Shown piece after piece: positions 47,960-60,549 of a stretch of 64,000 bases of DNA. How positions within the stretch are numbered: the first letter of the stretch is position 1; every line of letters starts with the position of its first letter. The position numbers and the translations under genes were made by a program. The notes under the pieces are model-generated. The model saw only the letters and a program-made list of their open reading frames with translations. It had not been told where the DNA came from and searched no databases. Location of the stretch: the NCBI GenBank assembly GCA_031841125.1, contig CM063112.1, forward strand, positions 8,334,603 to 8,398,602, written 5' to 3'. This stretch comes from Acanthococcus lagerstroemiae (lineage: Eukaryota; Arthropoda; Insecta; Hemiptera; Eriococcidae).

Positions 47960-49565
47960 GTCGAGGTTATGGATCTCATGGAAAATTCTCGTTCTATCCA
48001 TTACTCTCCAAAAAAATATCCGTGCCTATCACCAGTATGTCAGAGACTGAAGACTTCTGTACAAGAATTGGTGTCAAGCACGGCTGCATTCTTGCTCCCC
48101 CTGTTTTTCTGCAATCTGCATCACCTTCATCTTCGACAAAGCTCAACAAAGGCTTGCTGCCCCAGACCTTGAAATTCCATACAAATACTCCGGGGGTGGC
48201 CTCTTCAACCTTAAAAGACCTCGCGCTGAACGCAAGCAAGTCTTAAGAATCCTCGATGATACATACGCTATGTACAAAAAACAGAAGTAATGCACTGTCT
48301 GCTTGAGGAAGTGGCAGAGAACTTGCAGATTCTCCTCCAGGACCACACGCTGAAGAATGTGTCCCGTTTCAAGTACCCAGGGAGCTTGAAGAATTCTGCA
48401 ATCCTGACATGGAAATTCAGCATCGACTATCATGTGCCATCGTGGCTATCCAGAAGTCAAACAAACGTGTCTTTGCCAACAGTGATATCCTCACATCTAC
48501 CAAACTAAGAGTGTAAAAGCCGTAATCCTACCATATTTGCTCTGAATGCTGAATGCTCTACCGTAAACACATCAATGTTCCCAACAACGCACTCGAAGAA
48601 GAATACTCAACATTAAGTGGCAAGACTATATCATAAACTCCGAGGTGCTTACTCACAAAAGCATTGAGCACACCCTTCTGAAATCTCGGCTACGCTGGAT
48701 AGGACACATTCACCGCATGGAAAAAGATAGATTCCCCAAGCCACTGTTATATGATGAAACGAAAAGAGGCTCAAGATTGAACGGTGGGCAGAAGCTGATA
48801 CTTACGGATGTAGTCAGGGCCGGCGCCAGATATTTTCTCTGTGTGATGCAAAGCCTAATTTACGACGATGACATTCTCATGTCGGTGCAGTCCACGAAGC
48901 AGACATGTAAATGTTCTCCCGGGGTCGCAGATTCATCTGCAAGATGATGCACTAGCAGAGCGTAGTGCTCGCAGGCTGGTACACGGAGCGTGATGCACGC
49001 AAGGGAATACAGGCTGATACACGGAGTGTGGTACTCGCAGGCGAATGAAGTGTTCCGTCAGCCAGCCAGTCAGTCCAGTCAGTCAGTTTAGTTTGCTGTT
49101 ACTGATATCATACTGATATCGTGATACGTAATACGTATCAAATTGTAATTCTAAGTTGCCACTGCACCACTCGGAATTGCTCGCGTGGTGCATTTTGTAA
49201 AGTGCACCACATCTAACGCCGGCCCTGGATGTAGGAAAGAAATTCCTCTCACAATGCGATATCGATCACGCAAGCATGCAGTTCAAAAGGGTGCTGAAAG
49301 CTTTGAACCCCAACGAGCCCTAGCTATTGTAGAGAAGTACTAATTGAGAAGAAAAGCAGGGCAGGCCGACCCACTCATTTTAATTTTCCCCTGCGACACT
49401 TGTGGGAGAATGTGTAGGTCAAGAATTGACTTACTCAGCCAAGGGAAGACCCGCCGAAGACCAACGCAACAGAGATACCAAGGCCCCAACCATCGAATGC
49501 GAGGAGGAGCAACGACGATGACGATTAAAGAAAGCACAAGGAAGTGTCATGAAGTTACCGCGTTT
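47960..49565 (+). pseudogene. Non-LTR retrotransposon (RTE-/Jockey-like lineage), C-terminal half, interrupted by a MITE
   Basis: Frameshifted coding in order: RT block 'GVKHGCILAPPVF' (about 48080), 'KNVSRFKYPGSL' (about 48355), 'RRRILNIKWQDYIINSEVLT' (about 48595-48650), 'RLRWIGHIHRMEKDRFPK' (about 48690-48740) and 'GGQKLILTD' (about 48786). The frame is then cut by an insertion at 48815-49227 and resumes with 'GKKFLSQCDIDHASMQF'. Near 49391 the terminal finger-like 'FPCDTCGRMCRSRIDLLSQ' closes the ORF. Removing the insertion and one target copy restores the frame. The N-terminal endonuclease and first RT blocks are missing. The clade is not settled from these motifs alone. It is inactive. 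Confidence 0.88.
48815..49227. mobile_element. hAT-type MITE inserted in the 47960-49565 retrotransposon (413 bp)
   Basis: The ends CAGGGCCGGCG and CGCCGGCCCTG are inverses. GATGTAGT (48807-48814) and GATGTAGG (49228-49235) form an 8-bp duplication with one mismatch. The flanking retrotransposon frame continues across once this segment is removed. The interior includes 'gcacgcagg'-like repeated wording ('tgatacacggag', 'ctcgcaggc') and no transposase. Confidence 0.92.
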
Positions 49566-49588
49566 CAAAATGGTGGGCGGATTGACAG

Positions 49589-49847
49589 CAGTGGCGGATC
49601 TAGGGTGTGGGGGGAGGGGGTCGGACACCCCCTTTGGGCCTAAAAAGAAAAAAAAAACATTGCGAAAGCACATTATATAAAAATGTAGTGAACGTGTACG
49701 TTCATTTTGAAACGATTTAATCACATTATGAAATTTGTCTTCAGAAACTGTTTAAAATGACATCCATCTCGGTTTTTTAGGGAGCGGAGGTGGAACAAGT
49801 TTTATTTTCAAAACACCCTCCTTGGAAAATTTCTAGATCCGCCACTG
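49589..49847. mobile_element. hAT-type MITE (259 bp)
   Basis: The ends CAGTGGCGGATCTAG and CTAGATCCGCCACTG are perfect inverses over 15 bases. The exact 8-bp repeat ATTGACAG flanks it at 49581-49588 and 49848-49855. It lies just downstream of the retrotransposon's final ORF residues, probably in its 3' flank. Confidence 0.93.
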
Positions 49848-50389
49848 ATTGACAGAACAGAAGACTGTCGTGCCAAGAATCTCTTAACATTTTAAGACTT
49901 TTAGACTCCACTCCCATCAAGCCTCAGTTCAAACTGACAGTTATGCTTTTTAGTCCATAGAAATTGCAGCTTTTTTTCTTTTTTAAAAAATTATTATTTT
50001 ATACAAATTCCTATTCAATGAGAATATCTACTCCTATTTCTGATTTTGATGTGTGAACGTGAATGAGGCTGATACCCCAGCGGGTGTTCTCAAAAAATTG
50101 CCGTTGAATGGATTTTCTAAAGGGCCTAAAAGTTTCAAAACACCGTTTTGAGAAAAATTCGTTTGAGGGTTTGGAGGGACTGGCACTCTGAACTCACGAG
50201 CTATAAACATGGTTTTTGATCATTGCACTATAATACTACCTTCTGCTCTTGAACAAAAAAATCGTAAACGCCTTTTCATTGAAAATCAAGAACAATAAAA
50301 AGTACTTTTCAGGCGCGGATACATTGGGGAGGCAATGTGAGTAACTACTCCAGAGAAAAATACTGGCATAAGAAAAGCTTTACAAATGG

Positions 50390-51110
50390 CAGCCGTCTTA
50401 AATGAGCTTGCTGGGGCCTTTTGAAGAATTTCAATAAATCCTAAACAAGTTTGAAAGATGAGTCCCGAAGGTTGTAAATGAGTCTTCAAGAGTCGCAGCT
50501 AGTTTCCAACAAGTCTATAAGAGGCTTACAGACCCTAATTTTAAACGAGTCTTGGAAAGTTTTAAAAAGTTTTGAGGTATTTCGAACAGTCAGGATCAAT
50601 CTGGAAGAGTCATAAAGGATCTGAAACGCATCTTAGACGACTTAGCGAACCCTAAAAAAGTTTAGAAGAGTCTTCAAGAACATCTGTATTGTTTTATAAA
50701 CAATTATGATTGAATTTTTATTAATCTGACTCGGTTTTAATGAGTCGCAAGAAGTTTTAAACGAAGCTGGAACCGTCAGTGAGTACAACGGTGGCGACTA
50801 CTGGTTTCATCTAGGGCATTATCTTCCTTAAGGAGCCTCTTAAGAAGTCTTATAAAAGTCTGAAGAGTCTTAGTTTCAAGAAGTTCTATAGAGTTTAAAG
50901 ACTTAAAACACCGTAAAATTTCTAAAATGTCTCGATATTCATCTCAAAGAGCTAAAATAAAGCTTAAAAGAGTGATAAAGAATTACAAACTAATTTTGAA
51001 CAGTTTACGCGAAACTTAAATAAATTCTGAAGCCCATTAGAGTTTGGGGAGTCTAAAAGATTCATATATGGGTATTGAAAATAGAGCAATTTGAGCCAGT
51101 CTTGAACATT
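50390..51110 (+). repeat. Degenerate AAGTCTT-word block (largest)
   Basis: Over about 700 bases the words 'aagagtctt', 'gagtcttgg', 'aagtttta' and 'aagaagtctt' recur every 10-18 bases with variable spacers (for example 'aaaaagtttagaagagtctt'). There is no fixed unit length and no coding. Confidence 0.65.
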
Positions 51111-54100
51111 GCTCCCCTCCATCAATGAGGGATGTTGGATGATATTGTGATGAAAATTTAAGACTTTTCAAAATTGTCACCCAGTCGGGAATCCAGTAAG
51201 CTGAAAGAATTTGACATTATTGGCAGAACAAATCATTCAATAGTACAATCTACCATGATTTATGAACTTGACACACGGGTGTTGATGAAACTATTCTTTA
51301 TCTACTTATTCAATCACCATTGTGAGTGTGAGAAAACGATATAGGAACTTAGGAGGGGGATGTTATTGAAATATGTTTTGAATTATCCCTCCTACCATAG
51401 AAAAAGTTGTTTATAATATATTAATAATAAAAATAATATATACTTAATGATTTATCATTTTTATAATATTTTTAATTTTTATTAAGCTGAGTGCTCAACC
51501 TATGGCTCTTTCTGTGCGATACGAGTAGTATGGTACTCATTCCCTGTTCATTTCCTATAAGTTCTTATTGCTCCCCCCTACTTATTTCAGGGCGAATTGT
51601 AATGGAAATTTAAATTTCTGTGTTATAATGTGCAGACATCGCTTTCTTATTCTATAAGGAAGAACTTCAACAATTTCTTCGTAACTACTCCAGAAACGTC
51701 GTAAAGAGGAGGTGAGTTCAAAATAACCCTATACACTGGAATGGTCTAGAATTGTATAATTTTTCGAGACGTTTTGCTGGGAAATACTAAATTTATCTCT
51801 TTTGTGGTAAAAAGACACCAATCAAAATTATTTTTAAATCGAATAATTTTAAGGCGTCCCTCAGAGGGGAGAATGTTTAACTCAGAATTCCTCACAAGAA
51901 AAGCTAAAATCCTGTTCTGAAATATCTTGAGAATCGAGCTCGGCCAAAAAAGTGGTTAGACAATGAAAAATCATTTTCATTATTGTACACATTGACTACA
52001 TACCCGGAGTTTCAAGAAAAAATTTCAAAAATCAATGACCTCTATTTCGAGTAAAACGTACACATTGGTGAACTCCACACATTAGAGTCCTCAAAAACCG
52101 AATAGAAGTAAAGGGAAATAATGGATACCTGGCTTTTGGACATATCAAACTAGAAAATGAACTTAGTTTAGTCCCCACCCCAATTCCAAGAATTCCACTG
52201 AAGAGGCGGAACCAAAGGATTAGGAGATGATTCCTTCAAATACATCGAAAATGGTGTTTCTAGGATCGCTAAATACATTTCGGGGGTCAAGTCAACAGCA
52301 ACCTCAACCGACGAAGGTCCACGAGGAACTGGGATCTGGAAAACCTAAAATAACATCAGACAGCCTCAGCATATCAACAATAAGGTTTCTGGGGTTACTA
52401 AATTCAATTTTGAAGTTACTTCAATAGGAACTCCAGCCGCCGTGGTTCACAGGAGGGGGGCTGCGACGCGAAAAACTCACAATTATGCAATGTAGCTTCG
52501 AATAAGCAACTGGGTTTATAGTGCTGCTGATTTTATTCCCTACATACTTTCAGAAGCAAAATCTACTCATATCGTTATGAATTTGTTTGACCAATTAATT
52601 TTTCCTTTTTAATATTCTTGGTTGGCAAGGCAGAAGGTACATCTCTTCTACGATGACCATATTTCAGTTTCTTCAAACGTAAGAAAAGATCAAATTGTTT
52701 CCATGTCAGGATACGTTTTCTACTGATCTAGTGGAGAGAGTGTTATTCACCCTACAACATCTTACACAAGCAAGGTGAAGCATTAGGAGGTGCGGTGTTG
52801 AGTTTCTCTATATTCAGGTTGTTGGGGTACTACCCAAATTATTCTTTGGAGACAGCTGCTCCCATTGTCTCCATACTTTCAACGCCACTGTCGAAAGGGA
52901 GGTAATTTATTCATCAATGGTGAGCAGATTAACAGCTCTCTAGCAGCGAATACGGTCGGGATGTGGAGATTTGAGGGTTTCGCTCGAACACTTCAAAAAT
53001 GACATTCATTCAGTACCATATGCAGCAAACTCTGCTATGACAGAGTGTTTCCTCACAATCACAGTTCTTCAACTAAACGTTATTTATCAAGAAATGCATT
53101 TTGAAATTGCCCTTCCAGCAGCTTCCAAAAGTCCGTCATAAGTAACAGTGTACTCCCGGCTAAGTGGCGTAGACCGCCTCAGACATAAACTTACTCGAAC
53201 AAAAAATACAATGTCTCCGAAATCGTCTCGCTTCGCCCTTATTCATCAGATAGCGCAGCACCTCCCCATCCGAATATTGGCACACTACCAATTCGCTAGT
53301 GTTCGTTGTAAATCGCCCGGTGATTTTCGTTCTTAATAACCGAGAAAGATTTTCCTTTCTTTTTCTCTTTTTCGCAAACTACATCTCGTTTTCAAAATTT
53401 TCGAAAAATTCTATAAATTATATTTTCAGTTACATTAGTGAAATACGGCGAATGCTTTTTCTTTATTAAACGAGTGAAGCGGTAGCGCGGATGAAAATAC
53501 TCTGTTTAATCCCTCTAAACACCAGAGAGTGTTTTTTCCTTTCCTTTGAGCAATTTTTTTTTCCCTTCAAATTATTTAACTGAAAAATATTCGTAAAAAG
53601 CGTAATTTCGTTTTATGTAAAATGTAAATGTACTTTAAACGAGGAAAATGGATTATGAAATAGGAAAAAGAAACAAAATGATCGTGATTAAATGGTTGTT
53701 GACTTGGCGCTACTTAACCTTGATTTGGGGTAGCTATAAAACAGTCGGGGTAAAATTGTGAAAATAAACGGCGACGTCAAGCACGAAGGGAAATATTTTA
53801 ATTTTCTTTGAGGTGTTCGCAGTGATTAATTATCCGTGAATGTACCTTAAACTGAGGGATAAAATAAAGTATCTCGTCGTTGGTTAACTCGGCTACTCTT
53901 GATGTTCATAATCCAGATGGTGTTAGAAGATGTTCTGCACTGATAATAACAACATCGCTTGGGGACGGACTTCCATCCCTCCGAAACGTTCAGATTTTTC
54001 CGAAAGTAGAAAATGAGAAACTGGCACGCAGGAAACTTTAGGTCTCTTCTTTTTCAAAATCCCCTCCAACTAGTGGCGTACATTCCAGGCAAGCAAGGTA

Positions 54101-54784
54101 AGCGCCGCTTATTATCAAAATTTCCGAGAAAATAAGTTTTCATAAACAATATCAACTTCAACTTTTAACAAATAAAAGATAATGAAACATTGGGCAAAAC
54201 AGCGACTGTGTTGACGCTTATGCTTAAGTATATAATAGGTTCATAGGAAATGTATACCCATACTGTTCAACGTTCGCAATCTTTGTACATGTATATTTGT
54301 ATAGGTCAGCGAGGTGTACGTCGGATTTAATGCTTTTTTTCCATACTGCATGTAATATTGCACGACATTCGCTCCGCCTCTGTGTTACTTACCAACACAA
54401 AAACACACTATCATCTTTAACGCGACGAAACCTGTGCGTTTGGTTGCGTTCTGAAAGCGCTTCTTAATGCGCTTCCAACTAGGCTTGGCTACACACAAAC
54501 GTCAAAGCTGACAGTGAAATGTGATTATGTTCTTCTACTAGCCAACGCGTTAAGTTTTAATTCTCCACGTTTTTTTGCCCACAAAATGCGTACTTGAGAT
54601 CTTCTTGAAAAACCATTTTTTACGACTTACTTTTAATGAACAATTAGAAATTATTAATGGTGGGAAGCCTAAACCAGTATTACCATTTTTAAAACCTGAG
54701 CAAAAGAGAAGTGGTTTGAGTTTCACCAGACAATAATAGGTCTGCGACTATTTCACTTTTACGAACAAAATTTTTACTTGTACT
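51111..54784. other. Intergenic DNA, no gene established
   Basis: Degenerate AT-rich repeats lie at 51111-51480 with wording like that near 35300. A MITE-like left end 'agtggcgtacattcca' is at 54073 without a visible partner. No exon chain or domain was recognised. Confidence 0.35.
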
Positions 54785-57215
54785 CGCTATCCGCAGGATA
54801 ATTTCTTATTTATACTACTGCTTGTCTATCTTGATTTGTTTATCCTGAATTGGTTGATCTTGGTAATTTTGGTTTTATTTTTCAAGGTCATTGGCCATAA
54901 TTCGGTGAGTTGTGGCGTTGATAGTCATGTTTCGCTTTGCCTGGTTTTAATTAGCAGAGTTTTGTGCTCGCTTGTCTTGTTGGGTTATTTTTTGGTTTTA
55001 TTCGTTTTCAGTTTGATCATTTTGATCTGGATGTGATACTGGCACTTGGTCTTTTTAAGGTAACACACCAGTACTAAGCACTATGGAAACAGTAAGCACT
55101 TTTCTTTCCAATTGCCAATATTCAGGCTTGAAACGATGGTGTTGGCAACACTGTTATGCCGTAATGAACGTCATGACAGTACTGCCAACAATGAGAGTGT
55201 TGCCAACACCATCGTTTCAAGCCTGAATACTGGCAATTGGAACGAAAAGTGCTTACTGTTGGTATGGTGCTTTGTAACTTTAGTCTTGTTTCAGACGATT
55301 TTTATTTTTATTTATTGATTTTTGGGGTTTATTTTGCGTTTCTGGTTATTTTCGGTCAACTTAATTTCGCGGGCTTTGGTGTTTTTTCGATTTTCGTTGG
55401 TCTTGATTACATGAATTTTAGTACTTTTTTGTCGTATTTAAATCTTACTTGTTTTCTCAGTCATATTTCGTACCTTTTGGTCCTTTTTAGCCTTCATTTG
55501 ATGTTTGCATTTAGTCCCACTGGTCTTGTTCTCGTCGATTTTTATTTTTATTTATTGATTATTTGTTTATTTGGCGTTTTTGGTCCGGCCAGCTTAATTT
55601 TGTGAGCTTTTTAGCATTTCCTGCTATTTTTGTATCTTTATTAATCTTGTTGATTGTGTGGATTTTCGTAGTTTTCTCCCTTGTTTTGATCTCATTGTTC
55701 CCCAATCCTATCTGGTCTTTTTCGGGTCCACTTTTCGGTTTTTGAGCTTGCCTCGGTTAAATTCCAAGAAAATCTGTAAATTGTTGGCAGTCATTTGGCG
55801 TTTTTGGTAATTTTTGACTACTTGATTTTCTGAGCCTTGATGTTCCCTACTACTTTTTCGGTCTTGGTTAGTCTGGTTTAGTCTTCAGTGTGTAGATTTT
55901 ACAATTTCATTTTGATTTATTTATTTATTTGCCGTTTTCCAATCCTATTTGATCTATCTTAGGTCCGTTTTAATTATGAACTGAAGTCTGTATTTGGTTC
56001 TTTCAGTCTTGCTTTGATCAATTTTTCTTTGCATTCGTTAATTTTTGGTATCTGGCCTTTCTATTCAGTTTCGTTATTGATTGTTTACATTTACTTTATT
56101 TTTTTGGTCCTTTTTTGGCGAATTCCGAAGGTTTTGGTGTTTCTAGCTGTTGTTTGATCTGGTTTAGTCTTAGTTGAGTAAATTTTTGTTGTTGTTTTAA
56201 TTTCTAAATCATTTTTTCAAATATTTTCTAATCCTATTCGATCGAGTTCTGGTCCTGTTGAATTTCGATTCAGTAATTTTTCGGTGGTTACTATGGTTTT
56301 TTTCAGTCTTTGTGGGCTTGGATGCTTCTTGCTAGATTTTTGAGGCTGGATCGGCGTTGCTTTGGTCTTTTTTTGGACTTAGCATCGCTGATTTTAGTCC
56401 AGAATTGGTTGACTCATTGATAATTTGGACTGGCTTCCAAGTTTTCTGATCTGGTTTTTGGCACGTTTTTGGTCGCCGTTATTTCATTTGAACTTTTTTA
56501 ATTTCGGTTTGTTAGTCCTGATTTGGTGGAAATTGGTCCTAATTGGTCTTGTTTTGTCGTTTGTGGTTGTGATTTAGCCATTTTTTGTACTTTATGGTTT
56601 TGTTTGAGTTTGGATTTGTAATTCCCGGGCTTATTTTTGGTCTTTCTTGTCTTGGTTTGACGAATTCTGGTATTCTGGTCTTCATTTGAGTTTTTTGTTT
56701 CAAGACGTCTGGTCCCACTTTGGTCTTTTCGATTTGTTATTTTCAGTATATCTTAGTCGTCTCTCGTAATTTTGGGGTTTGCAGGTCTTTTTTGTTCTCT
56801 AGCCTTCATCGATCTTGTTCTGCTCTTATTGAGTCTCAATTGCTTAGATTTGGTATTTGTCTATTTTGACGTAAATTTTTTTGGTTATTTTCCGTCTATT
56901 TAGCTTTGTTTTGATTTAATGATTTTTGATGTTTTCTGATCTTCTTAGATCTTGCTTCGGTTCGGATTTTGTAAATGTCGATGAATTTTGCCATTTTTGC
57001 GGGTTATATTAGCATTTTTGGGTTTCTGTCGGTCTTGTTATAGTCATTTTTATTGATTAGGTTAGCTTTGGTGGCTTCGGTCTTGTTTACAGCATTTTCG
57101 ATCCTGTTTTAGTCTTACTCAGCCTTGATTCAGTAATTTTATGAATTTTTTGGTCTTCTTAATTCTCAGTTTGGTGTTTTCTTTTCCTTGGTGTCCTTTG
57201 GTCTTCCCTGAAGCA
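54785..57215 (+). repeat. 2.4-kb T/G-biased low-complexity block
   Basis: The plus strand is dominated by T and G with unusually little A and C. Degenerate words such as 'ggtcttg', 'tttggt', 'tagtctt' and 'tttgatc' recur throughout. The bias starts after about 54785 and stops at about 57215. It gives long hydrophobic (F, L, V-rich) frames such as 55237-55605 that are compositional artefacts. The block is interrupted by a balanced-composition foldback repeat at 55077-55271. The 'GTCTT' core is shared with the AAGTCTT blocks. Confidence 0.75.
55077..55271. repeat. Foldback element, arms about 65-70 bp
   Basis: The left arm (about 55077-55144) and right arm (about 55205-55271) are inverted. In the inner 60 bases only about two mismatches occur, including the shared words 'ttcaggcttgaaacgatggt' and 'gtgttggcaaca'. 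The loop of about 60 bases contains a further short inverted pair around 'actgttatg' and 'catgacagt'. It sits inside the T/G-rich block. No target duplication was recognised. Confidence 0.88.
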
Positions 57216-59458
57216 AAACTATGAAAACATTTTAGCAGCAAAGCCCTCCCCTACTGATTTCATTTATTAAAACAAGTTATGCCATATAAAGACAGCAAGC
57301 GATTTTTTTTTACATGAAACGCCTTTCAAAATGAATTTCTGCGCAAGTTGAGAATTCCTCATATTTCATTCACAGATCTTAAGAATTTTTGTACGTCGTA
57401 TTTTTCACCACCCATTCCCTCTCTGATCATATTTGTAAGATGCATTCGGAAATCATATATACAGTATCTACGTATTGACTCAAAGTCGATCTAGAAACTA
57501 GAGCAGGTGGTTAAATTGAACTAATTGGTGGTCTTAATTATTTCTCACGTCGGATATGATTCTTGCTTCCATTTGAGGACCCGAAAATGTCAAACTCTTT
57601 CAATCCGGCGTACAACTCATTGACAGCTGGTTCGTATTTGTAAACACCGTTTTGAAACTAAAAACTTCTGGTAACGTATTTGATAATTCGTGAAACGAAA
57701 ATTGTTTTGAACTATAAAGGCAGAATCTTTGCAAACCATTTTTAGTCGATGTCTAGACCAAGAGAAAACGAATAAAGACGAGAGAAAAAAAAGAACTAGC
57801 ACCATTTACGAGTAAAATGAGACGCGTGACGGGAAAATAAACGTTTGGAAGTTATATTCTAAAATTTGATACGTCAAGAAAGGCGGTCGCATTTTCTCCG
57901 CCTTTTAATTCAATTCCGAAGAACGAACGCGCTGCATAATACATTAAAGGATTTCGTACATTATTCAGGGGCTGGAACTTTGAATTACACGCGCGCTACA
58001 TACAGCGAAGATATGTATATTAAGTCGCACTTTCAGACGCTACCCTTAAGGTGCTAAGTAAGACGTCGAGAGAGTGACAGGCCTGAAATTTCAAACCATC
58101 TTCGCAAAGTTTTAAAACTTATTGAAATATAAATATCTAGACGCGAGATTCGCACCAAGTCAAATATTAACACGTGTAAGTGTCACGTGTCAGACGAAAT
58201 TTGACGCAAAATCGAACATTAAAAACCTCGGATACGAGGCTGTCTTTGATGTCGACATCCGCATCCCCTTTTCGTGCCTGCAAAATTTCCATCTTCGCCA
58301 AAGATGAGAATTATTGGTATTTTCATTCCTTTTGTACCGCCATTCACGTTCCATTAATTTGACCTGTGAACTCGAGACACACTCCAATCCAGAACTCTTT
58401 TGCAATTTTTCAACACGATACGTGCCTCACTCGTTTGTTCGAATTTTCTATAAATAGGTACAAACTGAATACAAATCACAAAATTTCTCGCTCTTTTTGC
58501 CTCTATCTGGTCTGAATGTCAGAGCTGATCGAATCAAAAACTTTATTTGCAATATATTCATTATTAGGTATTGAATGAATCAATGAGACACGCGATACGG
58601 AAAACATCAGAAGTCATAGAAGTAGTCGACAGTTCGGTCCCAGCATTCGTACCCGGTCTTCTCTAACATTGGAAAACACATTTAAATTTAAGATACAACG
58701 AAGCAGGAAACTCTGTCTCCTTGACACTTAGCGACAAGCACCCTTCTCTTCCAGTCTATAAATGTAAGGAAAAGTAAATAAAATGAAATGTACAAGAAGC
58801 GGCCATGAAGAGATAGAGACAGATGAAAATTAAGAGTAATGAAACTCGCTGAAACTCAGTTATAAATAACACTAATTATTAACACCTATTCCCCTGAAAC
58901 TCATGAGGACTAATTAAGATTGTACAAGATTCCGCTTAGAAGTTTTAAGAAACACAATCAGACTGATGAAGACTCCATAAAATTCGGTATGGACCCAAGA
59001 AGGCTGTTTAAGACATTACTATGTCAGTACTGAATTCAGCTGAAATGTACCCTGGAGCAAGACAATAAAAAAGTACCCCCTCTCGCCCTTCGAAAAAAGT
59101 TTTCATCATTCTGCCCTCGGATACTACCAGTATTTTCTTCCTTCGTTTACTCACCTTTCTTTACCTCACATTTTCAAACACTACTCTTGAGCTGAACCCC
59201 CCAGATTTCTACCTCCTTTTCTGCTTATCTAACCTCAAAGCTTAATATATTTATTCAAAATTCTTTAAAAACACATCTAGAATTTTACATATTCATTTAA
59301 AAAGCACTCAAATTTCCAGGATTGGCTTGAAACTTTTTAAGATTCCTTCTAATTTATACAGGATCCTATAAGACTTTTTCCTCGTATTTTCTGTACTTCT
59401 ATATTATGCCCTTTGGACTTGTCATGACGTTCATTTCTCTACCAAACTTGTAGGACGC
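57216..59458. other. Intergenic DNA, no gene established
   Basis: From 57600 to 58450 the sequence is non-repetitive with moderate CpG; a TATAAATA word is at about 58450. No exon chain was found. From about 59200 to 59430 loose AAGACTT-type words reappear. Confidence 0.35.
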
Positions 59459-59764
59459 TTCTTACAGGGTGTCTACCAAATAAGAATTTTTCAAAAGTAT
59501 AACCTTTGTATAACTTTTGTATAACCTTTGTTTTAGACCATTTTCACACCTGAACAGAATTTCCGCAAAAAAAAAACAAACAAAAAAAAACATGCGAATT
59601 GCAAACAAATCCACTGCAGAAACTTAATAATTTATTAAATAATAACAAATGAGTTCTTGCAAAGAATGTTGCAAACAGTGACGGCAAGAGCGAAGCGGGT
59701 CCCCAGGGCAAAAATTTTGCGTATTTTTTATTAGTGTCCATTTCTGAGTGTGAGTGAACTTGGT

Positions 59765-59927
59765 AATATTCCGTGTGTAGGATGTGCCAATTCACTTTTT
59801 CTTCTTCTGTATTCCAGAGCGCTTTCGGCTGTTATGGTACACCACGGATGATGGCATAACAGCCGAAAGCGCTCTAGAATACAGAAGAAGAAAAAGTGAA
59901 TTGGCACACCCTACACACGGAGTATTC
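59765..59927. repeat. Foldback (hairpin) element, arms about 72 bp
   Basis: The left arm 59765-59836 and right arm 59855-59927 are nearly perfect inverses around an 18-base loop. Shared words include 'gtgccaattcactttttctt' and 'gagcgctttcggctgttatg'. One arm alone is present at 30521-30610. No transposase or coding is present. Confidence 0.93.
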
Positions 59928-60220
59928 TTTATTATTTTATTTATTTATTTAGGAACTTGCTTCTGGTAGTCGTCCTTCACTTCAAAGGGCCTATAATTCT
60001 TCTTGGTTCTGCATGTTTTTCCACGGGCTTGAACAATTTGGGCTGGGCCAAATTTTACGCGCTCTTGAAAAAAATCCGAGCCCGGTGCAAATACACAAAT
60101 GCATACTAATAATATTCAAATATTATTCCAAATTTGTAAGTAATTAGAGGCAATTGTATGACATGTATATATGACCACTGCCTTATTAATTGTAGGACTT
60201 TTGTACGACTTGTATGACTT

Positions 60221-60549
60221 CGGGGTGTCTACTGGATTTGGAAAACAAATATCAAGACTTTTCATGACACTCACTTTTTCATGACCATCATGGGGATATA
60301 AAAAGGAAGTGGAAGGGGAGGGGAAAACTCGGCGCTTCGCGCCTCACCGAGAGCTCAATACAGAGCGCGATAAACTTCCATAATGAATATTCACTCAATA
60401 TTTTTTTCTCATTAAATAAATAAAACTGATTTTTTTTTGACAACGGAAATATTATGAAATATCATGACTTTTTCGAGTTTTTGTTAAAATATCATGACTT
60501 TCAAGACAATTTTTTGAAATCATGACTTTTCAGGCCAGTAGACACCCTG
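60221..60549. mobile_element. TIR element with 5-bp target duplication, intact copy (329 bp)
   Basis: The left end GGGGTGTCTACTGG and right end CCAGTAGACACCCTG are inverse. GACTT flanks both sides (60216-60220 and 60550-60554). It aligns throughout with 5839-6753 once the nested element there is removed. It holds repeated 'catgacttt' words and no coding. Confidence 0.85.

Noticed and set aside
54073..54110. MITE-like left end 'agtggcgtacattcca'
   Set aside because: No matching right end within several hundred bases.
55237..55605. 122-codon hydrophobic frame resembling a membrane protein
   Set aside because: It is a by-product of the T/G-rich block, which yields F, L and V codons in any frame; no motif or splice context.
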